Source: a virus
IMG/VR virus record: IMGVR_UViG_3300025671_000410
Coordinates: 1-27,368 of that record
Direction: 5' to 3' (one strand)
Length of the DNA: 27,368 nt
Below are positions 14,353 to 22,692 of this stretch, in pieces (position 1 is the first letter of the stretch; each line of letters starts with the position of its first letter). Under the pieces are notes generated by a model. It ran no database searches and was not told the DNA's origin. It saw only the letters and a list, made by a program, of their open reading frames with translations. The position numbers were made by a program, and so were the translations under genes.

Positions 14353-15012
14353 ATGGCCGCACGCTTCCCGCTGCCGAACGGCGCTGTGCTGGAGATCGCC
14401 AGCGTTATGGGCTCCGCAGTCGCTTTCACCGCATTGACCAATGCGAAATCGCCAGTCGCTGCGTCAGTAGGGCACAGCATTGAAAACGGCGACGTTTTGC
14501 TGATCAACTCCGGTTGGGCGCTGATCAACGACCGCGCCGTAAAAGCTTCCGGCATTACTGCTGATGCATTCGCTCTGGCCGGTCTCAACACCACCAATAC
14601 CGACAAATACACCGTGGGTGCAGGCGCTGGATCTGTGATCCCGGTGTCCGGCTGGACGCAGATCTCGAAGGTCACGTCTTTCACATCTTCTGGCGGCGAG
14701 CAGCAGTATCAAACTGTCGGCTACCTGGAAGATGATGACGACAAGCAGTTTCCAACCAACCGCAATCCCACCACGATCACCATCGTGGTAGAGGACCAGC
14801 CAACGGCTCAGTACGTCGAAACCGTCGAAGGGTACGACGACACTAAGGAGCTGGCGGTGGTCCGCATGAAGTTGCGTAACGGTGACCAGATTCTCTACCC
14901 GGGCTATGTGAGCATCACTCCTGACCCAACCATGGAGCGCAACAACGTCATGACGCGCACTATCAGCATTGGGCTTTCCGCTCGTTCGCTCCGTTATTTG
15001 GCTGGCGCATAA
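14353..15012 (+). CDS. Major tail tube protein
   Basis: The 219-residue protein has the beta-rich composition and the T-x-I-S-K-V-T-S-F-T-x-S-G-G-E motif typical of lambda-like tail tube subunits, with the conserved acidic stretch E-D-D-D-D-K following. It stacks as rings around the tape measure. Its place between the tail terminator and assembly chaperones is canonical. AGAGGA lies upstream of the ATG. Confidence 0.9.
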   Translation: MAARFPLPNGAVLEIASVMGSAVAFTALTNAKSPVAASVGHSIENGDVLLINSGWALINDRAVKASGITADAFALAGLNTTNTDKYTVGAGAGSVIPVSGWTQISKVTSFTSSGGEQQYQTVGYLEDDDDKQFPTNRNPTTITIVVEDQPTAQYVETVEGYDDTKELAVVRMKLRNGDQILYPGYVSITPDPTMERNNVMTRTISIGLSARSLRYLAGA

Positions 15013-15021
15013 GGATTTCCC

Positions 15022-15402
15022 ATGGCAAAGATCAGGATCGCCCAGAACCCTACATTCAAGGCATTCGTGCTGATCCCAATTGTTGGAGAGGAACCCGAGA
15101 AAATCGAGTTCACCTTCAAGTATCGGGATCGCCCGGGGCTTGCCGCCCTATTCGATGATTGGAGCGCAAAAGGGAAGGAGATGCGCGCCAGTTTCGGTGA
15201 CGACACCACATTGTCTGATGTCGTTTCTGCCGAGACCGAGCTTCAGGTGCAGCAAATCAAGGATCTCGTCGTTGGGTGGGGGTTCGATGACAAGTTTGAC
15301 GACAAGAGCATCCAGGCCCTTGTTAAGTCCTGTTACGGCACCGCCGAAGCGGTCGTGAGCGCCTATCAGAGCGCATTCAGCCAGGCTCGCCTGGGAAACT
15401 GA
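15022..15402 (+). CDS. Tail assembly chaperone (gpG-like)
   Basis: The 126-residue product lies between tail tube and tape measure, the invariant place of gpG-like chaperones that coat the tape measure during assembly. Its last codons are CTG GGA AAC TGA, so the end of the gene contains the slippery heptamer GGGAAAC (15393-15399) in the correct phase for -1 slippage. Slipping there fuses it to the downstream DUF1799 frame with no intervening stop, giving a product of about 234 residues, as in lambda G/GT. Confidence 0.85.
   Translation: MAKIRIAQNPTFKAFVLIPIVGEEPEKIEFTFKYRDRPGLAALFDDWSAKGKEMRASFGDDTTLSDVVSAETELQVQQIKDLVVGWGFDDKFDDKSIQALVKSCYGTAEAVVSAYQSAFSQARLGN
15393..15399 (+). promoter_or_regulatory. 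Programmed -1 ribosomal frameshift site GGGAAAC
   Basis: The heptamer fits X-XXY-YYZ with zero-frame codons GGA AAC directly before the TGA. In the -1 frame, reading continues CTG ATA GCG and onward without a stop into the DUF1799 frame. Lambda uses the closely related GGGAAAG at the same place. Confidence 0.85.
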
Positions 15403-15725
15403 TAGCGGCAGCCAAAGCAATGTACGAAAGCGGCCAATCTGCTGAGCAATTGGCTGCTCTCGGGCTGACGGCTGCCGACCTCGATGAGGACGATGTCGAG
15501 GTCTGGCCCTGCAACTGGCCGGCCTTCCTCCTGTTCAACAGGATGTCCACTCAGTGGCGGGCAGGTACCGGCGGCGCGATCGGTCTCGACTACAGCAGCA
15601 TCCGCGACGTGGCCGGCTTCCTCGGCATCAAGAAAAAGAAACTCGCTGAAATCTTCCCTGACCTTCAGGTGTTGGAAGGCGAAGCCCTGCGCGTCATGGC
15701 TGAGGAAAGGGAAAGCAGCCCGTAA
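15399..15725 (+). CDS. T part of the GT tail chaperone (DUF1799-like), reached by -1 frameshift
   Basis: This -1 frame continues the gpG-like gene after the slippery site and encodes about 108 further residues resembling DUF1799, with the W-P-x-N-W-P-A-F-x-L-F motif and a basic K-K-K-K segment. The first ATG is at 15420, but there is no strong ribosome binding site before it and the frame is open back to the slip site, so frameshift expression is favoured. In lambda the T domain of the GT protein recruits tail tube subunits. Independent initiation at 15420 cannot be excluded. Confidence 0.82.
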   Translation: MIAAAKAMYESGQSAEQLAALGLTAADLDEDDVEVWPCNWPAFLLFNRMSTQWRAGTGGAIGLDYSSIRDVAGFLGIKKKKLAEIFPDLQVLEGEALRVMAEERESSP

Positions 15726-15752
15726 TCACGGGCATTTATTCAAGGTGAGTCG

Positions 15753-18700
15753 ATGAACATTGCAGAACTCGGCGTCAAGATCGACTCGGCCGATGCGATC
15801 CAGGCCAAAACAAGCCTGGATGAGATGGCCAAGGCCGGCGGCCGGGCCGAGCAGTCCGCCGTCTCGCTGATGAACGAAATGGAGGCGCTGGAAAAGTCGC
15901 TTTCGACCAGCGCCAAAACCACCCAGGACCTGGCAAAGCAGCGTGATGCTCTCGCCAAGCTGACCAAGACCGGCGCCTATGGCGAGGCAGAGGCGGCGAA
16001 GATCTCCGCGCAGCTCGACAAGCGGCAGGTGGCCCTGGCCAAGTCCGCTCTGGATGAGCAAAAAGCTCTCAACAGCTTGTTGGGAGCAATTGACCCGGCC
16101 CGCGCGGCGCTGGCGAAACTCGACACTCAAGTCGAGCAACTGGGCAAGCACTTAGACGCGGGGCGTCTGAGTCAGGACGACTACAACAAAGCCCTGGGCA
16201 ATATCGACAAGGACTACGCCAAGCTCGAAAAAACCACCACCGGCTTCGACAAGCTGCGCCTCGGCACCCGCCAGGCGCAGGAAAACGTTACGCAGCTTGG
16301 CAACGCGCTGTCTTCTGGTGACTGGGGGAGCGGTGTTCGTGCTGTTCTTCAGCTTGGCGCAGGTGCTGGCGCATCGGCCGCCGGCCTATTGGCCATGCTG
16401 GCGCCTATTGCGCTTGCGACAGGCGCTGTCGCCGCTCTTGGGGTCGCCTACTACAAAGGCAGTGAAGAGCAGGACAAGTACAACAAATCACTAATCCTCA
16501 CCGGCAACTACGCTGGAGTTAGCGCAGGGCAACTGGGCGACATGGCGCGGCAGGTCAGCGCAACCGTGGGCACCACCGGCCAGGCTGCTGCGGTTCTCGC
16601 GCTGCTGGCCGACAACGGCAAGATCGCTGGCGAGAGCTTCACTGGCATCACCCAGGCCGCTGTGTCGATGCAGGAAGCCACGGGCAAGGCGGTGAGTGAG
16701 ACAGTCGCCGAGTTTTCCAAACTGGCCGACGACCCGGTCAAGGCGTCCGCCGCGCTGAACGAGCAGTACCACTACCTGACAGCTTCGGTTTACTCGCAGA
16801 TCACGGCGCTGGAAGAGCAGGGCGACCACGCTGGTGCGGTAAAGCTGGCGACCGAGTCTTACGCTGACGCGATCAACGAGCGCACCCCGAAGATTCTGGA
16901 AAACCTGAGTTTCTGGGAAAAAGGCTACAACGCCGTAGCGCGCGCCGCCGATAACCTCAAGAATCTCGGTCGGCCAGACATCGGCGCCGATATCGAACAG
17001 GCGCGCCGTGACCTGGCCGAAGCCCAGAAGGGCAACGTTGGTGTCTTCCAAAACAAACAGGTGATGGTCGATTACTACACCAACCAGTTGAACATGCTGG
17101 AGGATCAAAAGGCCGCGCAAGCCGATATCGCCAAGTGGGAGAGCGAGCAAGCGAAAGCGCAGGGCGATGCAGTGTCGTCCATGGCGAAAATCGACGCACT
17201 GACCAAATCGTCATGGACGAATGAGCAGAAGCGCACCGAGGCAGTCAAGGAGTACAAGCAGCAGCTCGAAGACATCCGCAAGGTCGACCCGAAGGATTCT
17301 CGCCTCGATCAGGCGGCGATCGACAAGAACATCTCCAACATCAACGACAAGTTCAAAGACCCGAAGGCCTCGGGTTCTCAGGTCGACCTGACCGGCTTCA
17401 ACGACGCCAAGAACAGCCTGGCAGCCATCGCCGCGGACTACAAAAACTACCAGAAGGAACTGGACGCGGCGCAGAAGGCCGGCCTGGTATCCGAGGCTGA
17501 CTATCTGCTGCGCCGCCAGGCCCTGATCGGCAACGAGCGCGATCAGGTGACGGCAGCCTACGAGGCAGAAATCACTGCGCTGGAGGCCGCCAAGGGTAAG
17601 AAGACCACGTCGGCCGCGCAAAGCATCCAGCTGGACCAGAAGATCGCCGACGCGCGCGCAGGGATGGTCAAAGCGCAGAAGGATGCCGATAGCCAGCTTG
17701 AAGTGTTGGCCACCAATGAGGCCGGGCGCCTTGCCAAGCAGGAGCGCGCGATCAGCACCTACATCCAGGCGCTGGGGCAGCAACAGCGGGCACTTGAATT
17801 GGCTGGCCAGCGCGCAGTACTCGGCGTGGGCCAGGGTGATCGCCAAAACGCGCTCAGCGGCGAGCTGAACAGCCAGCAAGATCGGTTTGCTCAGCAGTCC
17901 CTGGAGTTGGCCAACCAGAAGTCCGACCCGTCGCGGAACATGTCGGAGGAGGAGTTCAAGCGTAAATCCCAGGCGCTCGTCGATGCGAATAAGGCGGCGA
18001 CCGACCAAATCCGGCAGAACTACGCGGATGTGGAAGCCGCCCAGGGCGATTGGACGAAGGGCGCGACGGCAGCTTGGGACAATTACCTGGACTCGGCGCG
18101 AAACATCGCTGGCCAGACGAAAAGCCTGTTCGGCAACGCCTTCAGCTCCATGGAGGATTCGCTGGTCAACTTCGCCGTTACAGGCAAAGCGTCGTTCGCG
18201 GACTTCACCAAGTCGATCTTGGCGGACATGGCGCGCATTGCGACACGTCAGGCCAGTTCCGCTTTGCTGGGCAGCCTGGTGGGGGCGGCGGCGAGTTATT
18301 TCGGCGGCAGTGCCGCCGGCGGCAACGGGCTGGCGGCCGGATCTGCTGGCGCTGCATCTTCCAACCTTGGCGCTTCAGCGGGGGGCTACTCGGGCAGCTA
18401 CTTCCCGCAAGCCATGGGCGGCGCCTGGTCGGGCGGCGTGCAGATGTTCGCCGACGGCGGTGCCTTCACCAACTCCATCGTCAGCAAGCCAACCTCGTTT
18501 GGCATGGCGAACGGCAACATGGGTATCGCTGGTGAGGCCGGTCCGGAGGCGATCATGCCGCTGACCCGAACGTCCAGCGGCAAGCTCGGCGTTATGGCCA
18601 TGGGCGGTGGCGGGGCCGGCGCAACACAGATCAATGTCGAGGTGCATATCGACGGAGACGGCAACGCATCGTCCTCCGCCGACGCGCCTGGTTATGACCT

Positions 18701-18806
18701 GTTCGGCAAGGAGCTGGCGACGTTCGTTGAGCAGAAATATCAGGAACTGCGCAGCAGGGATATGCGCCAGGGCGGCGTCATCAACAACGCAATTAAGGGG
18801 CGATGA
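15753..18806 (+). CDS. Tail tape measure protein
   Basis: At 1017 residues this is the longest complete gene in the window. It is largely helical and rich in Ala, Gln and Lys, with a hydrophobic segment (about residues 205-235) and a C-terminal lambda-type tape-measure domain near residues 780-860. That domain is recognisable by S-M-E-D-S-L-V-N-F-A, T-G-K-A-S-F and D-F-T-K-S-I-L-A-D. A Gly/Ala/Ser-rich stretch follows, then G-E-A-G-P-E-A-I-M-P. The protein sets tail length and probably helps DNA enter the host. AAGGTGAG lies before the ATG. The stop overlaps the next gene (TGATG). Confidence 0.93.
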   Translation: MNIAELGVKIDSADAIQAKTSLDEMAKAGGRAEQSAVSLMNEMEALEKSLSTSAKTTQDLAKQRDALAKLTKTGAYGEAEAAKISAQLDKRQVALAKSALDEQKALNSLLGAIDPARAALAKLDTQVEQLGKHLDAGRLSQDDYNKALGNIDKDYAKLEKTTTGFDKLRLGTRQAQENVTQLGNALSSGDWGSGVRAVLQLGAGAGASAAGLLAMLAPIALATGAVAALGVAYYKGSEEQDKYNKSLILTGNYAGVSAGQLGDMARQVSATVGTTGQAAAVLALLADNGKIAGESFTGITQAAVSMQEATGKAVSETVAEFSKLADDPVKASAALNEQYHYLTASVYSQITALEEQGDHAGAVKLATESYADAINERTPKILENLSFWEKGYNAVARAADNLKNLGRPDIGADIEQARRDLAEAQKGNVGVFQNKQVMVDYYTNQLNMLEDQKAAQADIAKWESEQAKAQGDAVSSMAKIDALTKSSWTNEQKRTEAVKEYKQQLEDIRKVDPKDSRLDQAAIDKNISNINDKFKDPKASGSQVDLTGFNDAKNSLAAIAADYKNYQKELDAAQKAGLVSEADYLLRRQALIGNERDQVTAAYEAEITALEAAKGKKTTSAAQSIQLDQKIADARAGMVKAQKDADSQLEVLATNEAGRLAKQERAISTYIQALGQQQRALELAGQRAVLGVGQGDRQNALSGELNSQQDRFAQQSLELANQKSDPSRNMSEEEFKRKSQALVDANKAATDQIRQNYADVEAAQGDWTKGATAAWDNYLDSARNIAGQTKSLFGNAFSSMEDSLVNFAVTGKASFADFTKSILADMARIATRQASSALLGSLVGAAASYFGGSAAGGNGLAAGSAGAASSNLGASAGGYSGSYFPQAMGGAWSGGVQMFADGGAFTNSIVSKPTSFGMANGNMGIAGEAGPEAIMPLTRTSSGKLGVMAMGGGGAGATQINVEVHIDGDGNASSSADAPGYDLFGKELATFVEQKYQELRSRDMRQGGVINNAIKGR

Positions 18807-19144
18807 TGGCTATCGAACGATTCACCTGGGCAACGGAAAAGGGCGCGGAGGGTGATGTGACCCAGCGCGTCCGGACCAAGCAGTTCGGCGATGGGTACGA
18901 GCAGTCGGTCGAAGATGGCCTCAATAACCAGTCCCAATCCTGGCCGCTCACATTCACCGGCGCCAAGGCTCGTGTTATGGAAATCAAGGCGTTCCTCGAT
19001 CGGCACAAGGGCGCCAAGGGATTTCTATGGGAGCCGCCCCTGGGCGAGCTTGGCCTCTACAAGTGCAACGGCTACAAGCCGGTTCACCGCGGTGGCCAGG
19101 TCTACGCCATCACCGCCACCTTCAAGCAAACCTTTCATCCCTGA
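18806..19144 (+). CDS. Minor tail protein (gpM-like)
   Basis: The 112-residue product matches the short lambda gpM class in size, in place after the tape measure, and in motifs. These include V-R-T-K-Q-F-G-D-G-Y-E-Q near the start and the F-L-W-E-P-P segment near residue 73. It joins the tail tip complex. ATGs at 18803 and 18806 are both possible; the second has better spacing from AAGGGG. Confidence 0.88.
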   Translation: MAIERFTWATEKGAEGDVTQRVRTKQFGDGYEQSVEDGLNNQSQSWPLTFTGAKARVMEIKAFLDRHKGAKGFLWEPPLGELGLYKCNGYKPVHRGGQVYAITATFKQTFHP

Positions 19145-19153
19145 GGCCCATCC

Positions 19154-19906
19154 ATGGCACTGATCACGGACATCCAGAAACTGGAGCCCGGCGGCGAGAT
19201 ACGCCTGTTTGAAATTGACGGGGCTGAGTACGGCGCAGATTACCTGCGCTTCCACGGGCACGCCATTCCGCACACACCTGAAGAGCTGCTGGCCTACGAG
19301 CATTCGGAAGAGGATCTGCCAGCGAAGTCGATCTGGTGGCAGGGCGAGGAGTACGCGGCCTGGCCGGTGCAAATTGAGGGCATTTCCTCAAGTAGCGACG
19401 GCACAGCCTCACGGCCGACATTCGCCGCCGGCAACGTCAACGGCAGAGTCACGGCGCTGTGCCTGGCCTTCGAGGACATGCTCAAGTTCAAGCTTACGGT
19501 TCGCGAGACCCTGGCCCAGTACCTGGACGCGGCCAACTTTCCCGACGGCAACCCGACTGCGGACCCGACCCAGGAAGCGCTGGAGATCTGGTACATCGAC
19601 CAGAAAACCAGCGAGGACGGCGAGGCGGTGGTCTGGGAGCTGTCTTCCCCGGGTGAGATCGACAACCACGGGCTGCCCGGCCGGCAGATGACCACGTTCT
19701 GCCACTGGGCCATGACCAATGGATACCGGGGAGCGGACTGTGGCTACACCGGCGCGGCCATGTTCGATGACGAGGACAACCCCACGGATGACCCCGCCAA
19801 GGATCAGTGCAAAGGCTGCCTGTCGTCCTGCAAGTTGCGCTTTGGCGAGAACAACGAGCTCAGTTTCGGTGGATTCCCCGCTGTGAGCTTGGTCTCAAGG
19901 AGCTGA
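19154..19906 (+). CDS. Minor tail protein (gpL-like), likely Fe-S binding
   Basis: The 250-residue protein corresponds to lambda gpL by order and length. The C-terminal part holds C183, C196, C219, C222 and C226 in an H-W / C-G-Y-T-G / C-K-G-C-x3-C context. Lambda gpL is known to bind a 4Fe-4S cluster through four cysteines; the same is likely here, with C183 or C226 and the others as candidate ligands. It connects the tail tip to the hub. The gene starts nine bases after the gpM-like stop. Confidence 0.88.
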   Translation: MALITDIQKLEPGGEIRLFEIDGAEYGADYLRFHGHAIPHTPEELLAYEHSEEDLPAKSIWWQGEEYAAWPVQIEGISSSSDGTASRPTFAAGNVNGRVTALCLAFEDMLKFKLTVRETLAQYLDAANFPDGNPTADPTQEALEIWYIDQKTSEDGEAVVWELSSPGEIDNHGLPGRQMTTFCHWAMTNGYRGADCGYTGAAMFDDEDNPTDDPAKDQCKGCLSSCKLRFGENNELSFGGFPAVSLVSRS

Positions 19907-19908
19907 TC

Positions 19909-20721
19909 ATGCGAAAACACATCATCACCGCGATCCAGGCGCACGCGGCAGCGGAGTATCCCCGCGAGTGCTGCGGCCTGTTGCTGTCCGTCGGGCGCGC
20001 GCAGAAGTACTTCCCATGCCGGAACATCGCCACGGAGCCGAACGAAGAGTTTCGGCTCGATCCCGAGGATTACGCCGCGGCGGAAGATTTGGGCGAGGTG
20101 ATCGGGATCGTTCACTCGCATCCTGATGCCACCAGCAGACCATCACCGCATGACCTGGCCATGTGCGAGGCCACGGAGCTGCCCTGGCATATTCTGAGTT
20201 GGCCCGAGGGCGATCTGCGCACCATCACGCCAACCGGCCGCACGCCGCTGCTCCAGCGTCCTTTCGTACACGGCGTCTGGGATTGCTGGCAGGTCTGCGC
20301 AGATTGGTACAAGCGCGAATGGGGTCTGGAATTCGAAGCCTTCCAGCGCGCCGATGGTTGGTGGGAGAGTGCGGATAACGTAAGCCTGTACGAGCAGAAT
20401 TATGAGGCTGCCGGGTTTACTCGCGTTGACCGGCCGCAGCGTGGCGACATGATCGTCATGCACGTCGGGCGGACAGTCCACCCGAACCATGCCGGGATCT
20501 ACCTAGGCACTGATCCAGCTCTACCAGGTGAAGAGTCAGGCACTTTTGGCCCCGGGCCTTTCCTGCTGCATCACCTGTACGGCAGGCCGTCCGAGATCAT
20601 CGTCTTCGGCGGCCCCTGGCATGACCGGACACGCCTGATCCTCAGGCACAAAGACGCAAAACAACCAACATGGCGCGGCAGGACCGCAGGAGAAATATAT
20701 GAAGAAAGCAATCTGCAGTGA
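19909..20721 (+). CDS. Tail tip peptidase-like protein (gpK-like, JAMM plus NlpC/P60)
   Basis: The 270-residue protein fuses two domains. The N-terminal JAMM/MPN domain shows H69-S-H71 followed by S79 and D82, the expected H-x-H-x7-S-x2-D zinc pattern. The C-terminal NlpC/P60 domain shows the catalytic cysteine C126 (in W-D-C-W) and histidine H194 (in N-H-A-G). In lambda, gpK has this layout and acts in tail tip assembly; the NlpC domain may cut peptidoglycan during DNA entry. The start at 19909 has AAGGAG six bases upstream. All expected catalytic residues are present. Confidence 0.9.
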   Translation: MRKHIITAIQAHAAAEYPRECCGLLLSVGRAQKYFPCRNIATEPNEEFRLDPEDYAAAEDLGEVIGIVHSHPDATSRPSPHDLAMCEATELPWHILSWPEGDLRTITPTGRTPLLQRPFVHGVWDCWQVCADWYKREWGLEFEAFQRADGWWESADNVSLYEQNYEAAGFTRVDRPQRGDMIVMHVGRTVHPNHAGIYLGTDPALPGEESGTFGPGPFLLHHLYGRPSEIIVFGGPWHDRTRLILRHKDAKQPTWRGRTAGEIYEESNLQ

Positions 20722-20854
20722 TGCGAAAGATTCAAGCGGCAAGCCGATGTGGTTGATCATGCCGGATGGCAGCTTTTTCATCAGCCAAAAGGCTGTTGAT
20801 CAGGCCAGCATCCAGCACTTGAAACTTAAAAGTTATTTTCCTTCAACGGCTTAA
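20699..20854 (+). CDS. Small hypothetical protein
   Basis: A 51-residue frame starts inside the last codons of the gpK-like gene and has GGAG seven bases before its ATG. The product contains a W-L-I-M-P-D-G-S-F-F-I-S segment, suggesting a short beta hairpin, and no signal or membrane segment. I do not recognise it. The ribosome binding site and tight overlap favour a real gene. It opens the accessory block separating the K-like and I-like genes. Confidence 0.5.
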   Translation: MKKAICSDAKDSSGKPMWLIMPDGSFFISQKAVDQASIQHLKLKSYFPSTA

Positions 20855-20864
20855 GGCAACTGTT

Positions 20865-21086
20865 TCAGTCAACAACTGTTGGAAGGTTTTGGCCTGGGAA
20901 AACCTTTTTAAAAACCTCTAGCGGGTAGTAATCACCTACGCCTTGCTGCCGGGACGCGTAAACAGCCGCTCCAATTCGTTGCATTGCGTGCTCGGGATTG
21001 GCGGCGGCCTGAGTGTGTGCGAGCGCGAGCACCAAATTGGTGAGTTGAGCAATTGCGTGCTCAGCGCTTATTTCTTGCTGTGACAT
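20865..21086 (-). CDS. Small hypothetical protein, minus strand
   Basis: The 73-residue product is mostly helical, with an Ala/His-rich N-terminal half. It has no signal or membrane segment and was not recognised. A strong GGAGG ribosome binding site lies about six bases upstream of its ATG, which supports a real gene. It lies downstream of the 86-residue zinc-binding-like gene on the same strand and may share its transcript. Confidence 0.55.
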   Translation of the reverse strand: MSQQEISAEHAIAQLTNLVLALAHTQAAANPEHAMQRIGAAVYASRQQGVGDYYPLEVFKKVFPGQNLPTVVD

Positions 21087-21167
21087 TTTGACCTCCAGGT
21101 CATAAACGCGCCGATATTGGCGCTATCCCAGTCCTTGGGTTTGCAGGCGTAGGACTGGGGAAATCCT

Positions 21168-21428
21168 TTACGCTTTTGTTTGGGTTTTGACGATTAGCCG
21201 CCATTTCACGTCAGGACCGAATACGGTCGGGTGCTGGTGGTGGTTTTGGGGTGGGAACTTGTCACCTTTGTTTGAGGTGATTTCATCGCCACAGCCTTCG
21301 CACCGGTAGATGCCCGAGGCTGGAACTATGCTCCCGATCTGGTGTAGGTCGTTCCAGTCGCCGCCGCCGAGAATAGTTGGCGTCTCATGGAAAACGTACT
21401 TTGCCGTTTCTTTCGTTACGATCGCCAT
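21168..21428 (-). CDS. Small zinc-binding-like phage protein, minus strand
   Basis: The 86-residue protein has C43-x2-C46 and then H63, H64 and H66, forming a plausible zinc site in the context Y-R-C-E-G-C-G-D-E-I and N-H-H-Q-H. I recall similar small proteins in Pseudomonas phages under non-informative names; the function is unknown. AGGACGGAA precedes the ATG. Copy C of the recurrent 13-base element lies 26 bases upstream of its start on the same strand. Confidence 0.65.
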   Translation of the reverse strand: MAIVTKETAKYVFHETPTILGGGDWNDLHQIGSIVPASGIYRCEGCGDEITSNKGDKFPPQNHHQHPTVFGPDVKWRLIVKTQTKA

Positions 21429-21454
21429 TTTCCGTCCTGCCCTGGTTAGAAATG

Positions 21455-21467
21455 AGGCACAAAGCTA
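21455..21467 (-). promoter_or_regulatory. Copy C of the recurrent element (TAGCTTTGTGCCT), minus strand
   Basis: It is identical over 13 bases to copy A but on the opposite strand, and faces the 86-residue minus-strand gene. The longer form CGTAGTAGC plus TTTGTGCCT aligns with copies B and D. It lies in the spacer between divergent accessory genes, where a promoter is expected. Confidence 0.45.
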
Positions 21468-21582
21468 CTACGCCGAACCTCAGCCCAGTTACTGGCATTC
21501 TATCCACGCTGGATGCTTGGCCAGTTGGATTGCTGGCAGCCAGTAGGCGATGATGGCATTCGGCCAAAACAGGAGTATGTAC

Positions 21583-22089
21583 GTGGTTATGGATAGAAAT
21601 GAAAAAGATCGTATTGGGGTAGTACTTCATTTAGAAAAAGATGAATATCAATCCTCTATAATGAGGTGGGGTTTTGAGCTGCCTACAGATTATGAGACTT
21701 CGCTTGAGGCACTAGTTTGGTGTCGATACGTTGCCTTTGTAGTCAACGGAGTTATGAAGTCGGTTGGCGAGATCAATCGGTGGAGTTTTGATACTGGCGA
21801 TACCGGAATAAGATCAGCAACCATTGTTCTTCGTTCCGATGACGTCGATGAACTAGCCGACAAGCTAAGGAAGGATCTCAAAACGACAAAATGGCTTACC
21901 CATTATCAGGGTGAGCTCGTTGCGCAGGTGATGGATGAGGTTAGGGTCAAGCAGAAACCATCCGACGGATTGCCAATCCTAGATCTGCAAGAGGCGGCAT
22001 CGTCAGTTGCGCGCCGATTTAACGTCAAACCCGAGCATGTAGAGATTAATGTACGATTGACGGCTTATCGGACAGTAGGCAGCGCTTGA
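21583..22089 (+). CDS. Hypothetical accessory protein
   Basis: The protein has about 168 residues with mixed alpha/beta character, no signal or membrane segment and no motif I recognise. The GTG at 21583 is chosen because AGGAG lies seven bases upstream; ATGs at 21550, 21577 and 21589 are alternatives. The gene is clearly richer in A and T than the tail genes around it, suggesting a separate origin. It diverges from the minus-strand pair and ends at a strong terminator. Confidence 0.6.
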   Translation: MVMDRNEKDRIGVVLHLEKDEYQSSIMRWGFELPTDYETSLEALVWCRYVAFVVNGVMKSVGEINRWSFDTGDTGIRSATIVLRSDDVDELADKLRKDLKTTKWLTHYQGELVAQVMDEVRVKQKPSDGLPILDLQEAASSVARRFNVKPEHVEINVRLTAYRTVGSA

Positions 22090-22093
22090 AAAT

Positions 22094-22122
22094 AAAAAGC
22101 CCAGCCCCGTGCTGGGCTTTTT
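22094..22122 (+). terminator. Bidirectional-looking intrinsic terminator
   Basis: AGCCCAGC (22098-22105) pairs perfectly with GCTGGGCT (22111-22118) around CCCGT. An A run precedes and a T run follows. It closes the hypothetical gene ending at 22089. Confidence 0.88.
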
Positions 22123-22170
22123 GCATCTGGCGGTAAATATCGGTACTACTGAAAACCCAATCTAACGTGA

Positions 22171-22183
22171 TATCGTTTTGCCT
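22171..22183 (+). promoter_or_regulatory. Copy D of the recurrent element (TATCGTTTTGCCT)
   Basis: It matches copy B at 11 of 13 bases and shares the CGTRR lead-in with copies B and C. It ends 19 bases before the ATG at 22203, the same distance as copy A from its gene, and lies between a terminator and that gene, where a promoter is needed. Confidence 0.45.
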
Positions 22184-22202
22184 CTAACAGCGGAGGTAGT
22201 AT

Positions 22203-22631
22203 ATGAAGGTCAAAAATTGGACGGGCTGGGAGCCGGAGTGGCTCAAACTGACCGAGCACTATCTGGATGCCCCGGCCGTACCGGGTGCGTATCTAATCTG
22301 CGCCGATAGAGCTATCCACCGCGCCGTAGGCGTCGATGATAATGGCGTCCTGACTATTGGCGAGTCGGATAATTTGAGGCGCCGCCTCGCTGCGTTTGTT
22401 CGATGCGCCAAAAATCCTGGAGCCGCTGGGCATATGGCCGGCTGGCGCTTCAATTACGCGGCTTTCGAGAAGGTTTTTCCATTGGAAACTCTCTGGGTTA
22501 GCTGGCATCCGACTGTTGATAAAGCCACAGCTTACGCAAAGGAAGGAGAGATGCTTGCTCTCTACTTGGCCGAGCACTATGAGCTGCCTCCCCTGAACTA
22601 CAAGTTCAACTGGCCCAAGCTTGAAGGCTAA
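22203..22631 (+). CDS. Divergent GIY-YIG-like protein
   Basis: The 142-residue protein shows the elements of a GIY-YIG nuclease fold in order: G28-A-Y30 for GIY, then L50-T-I-G53 for YIG. Arginines at 59-61, glutamate E114 or E116 and N132 follow. The first tyrosine is kept, but the YIG tyrosine is not, so activity is uncertain. GGAGG lies upstream of the ATG, and copy D of the shared element lies ahead. Between the terminator at 22094 and the next gene it looks like an independent accessory unit. A DNA-related host-takeover or phage-exclusion role is possible; the family call is by pattern only. Confidence 0.5.
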   Translation: MKVKNWTGWEPEWLKLTEHYLDAPAVPGAYLICADRAIHRAVGVDDNGVLTIGESDNLRRRLAAFVRCAKNPGAAGHMAGWRFNYAAFEKVFPLETLWVSWHPTVDKATAYAKEGEMLALYLAEHYELPPLNYKFNWPKLEG

Positions 22632-22692
22632 CAGCACTGGTTGCCCGGGTGGCGCAGCGCTACAGTCGCTCCTTTCAGGACAAGGAAGAATC

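Noticed and set aside
17211-18008. Minus-strand open frame of 265 codons
   Set aside because: It lies opposite the tape measure gene and its leucine/arginine-rich composition is an antisense artefact.
20644-20653. Partial match to the recurrent element (CTTTGTGCCT on the minus strand)
   Set aside because: It lies inside the gpK-like coding region with no gene downstream on that strand and lacks the TAG lead-in. Probably chance.
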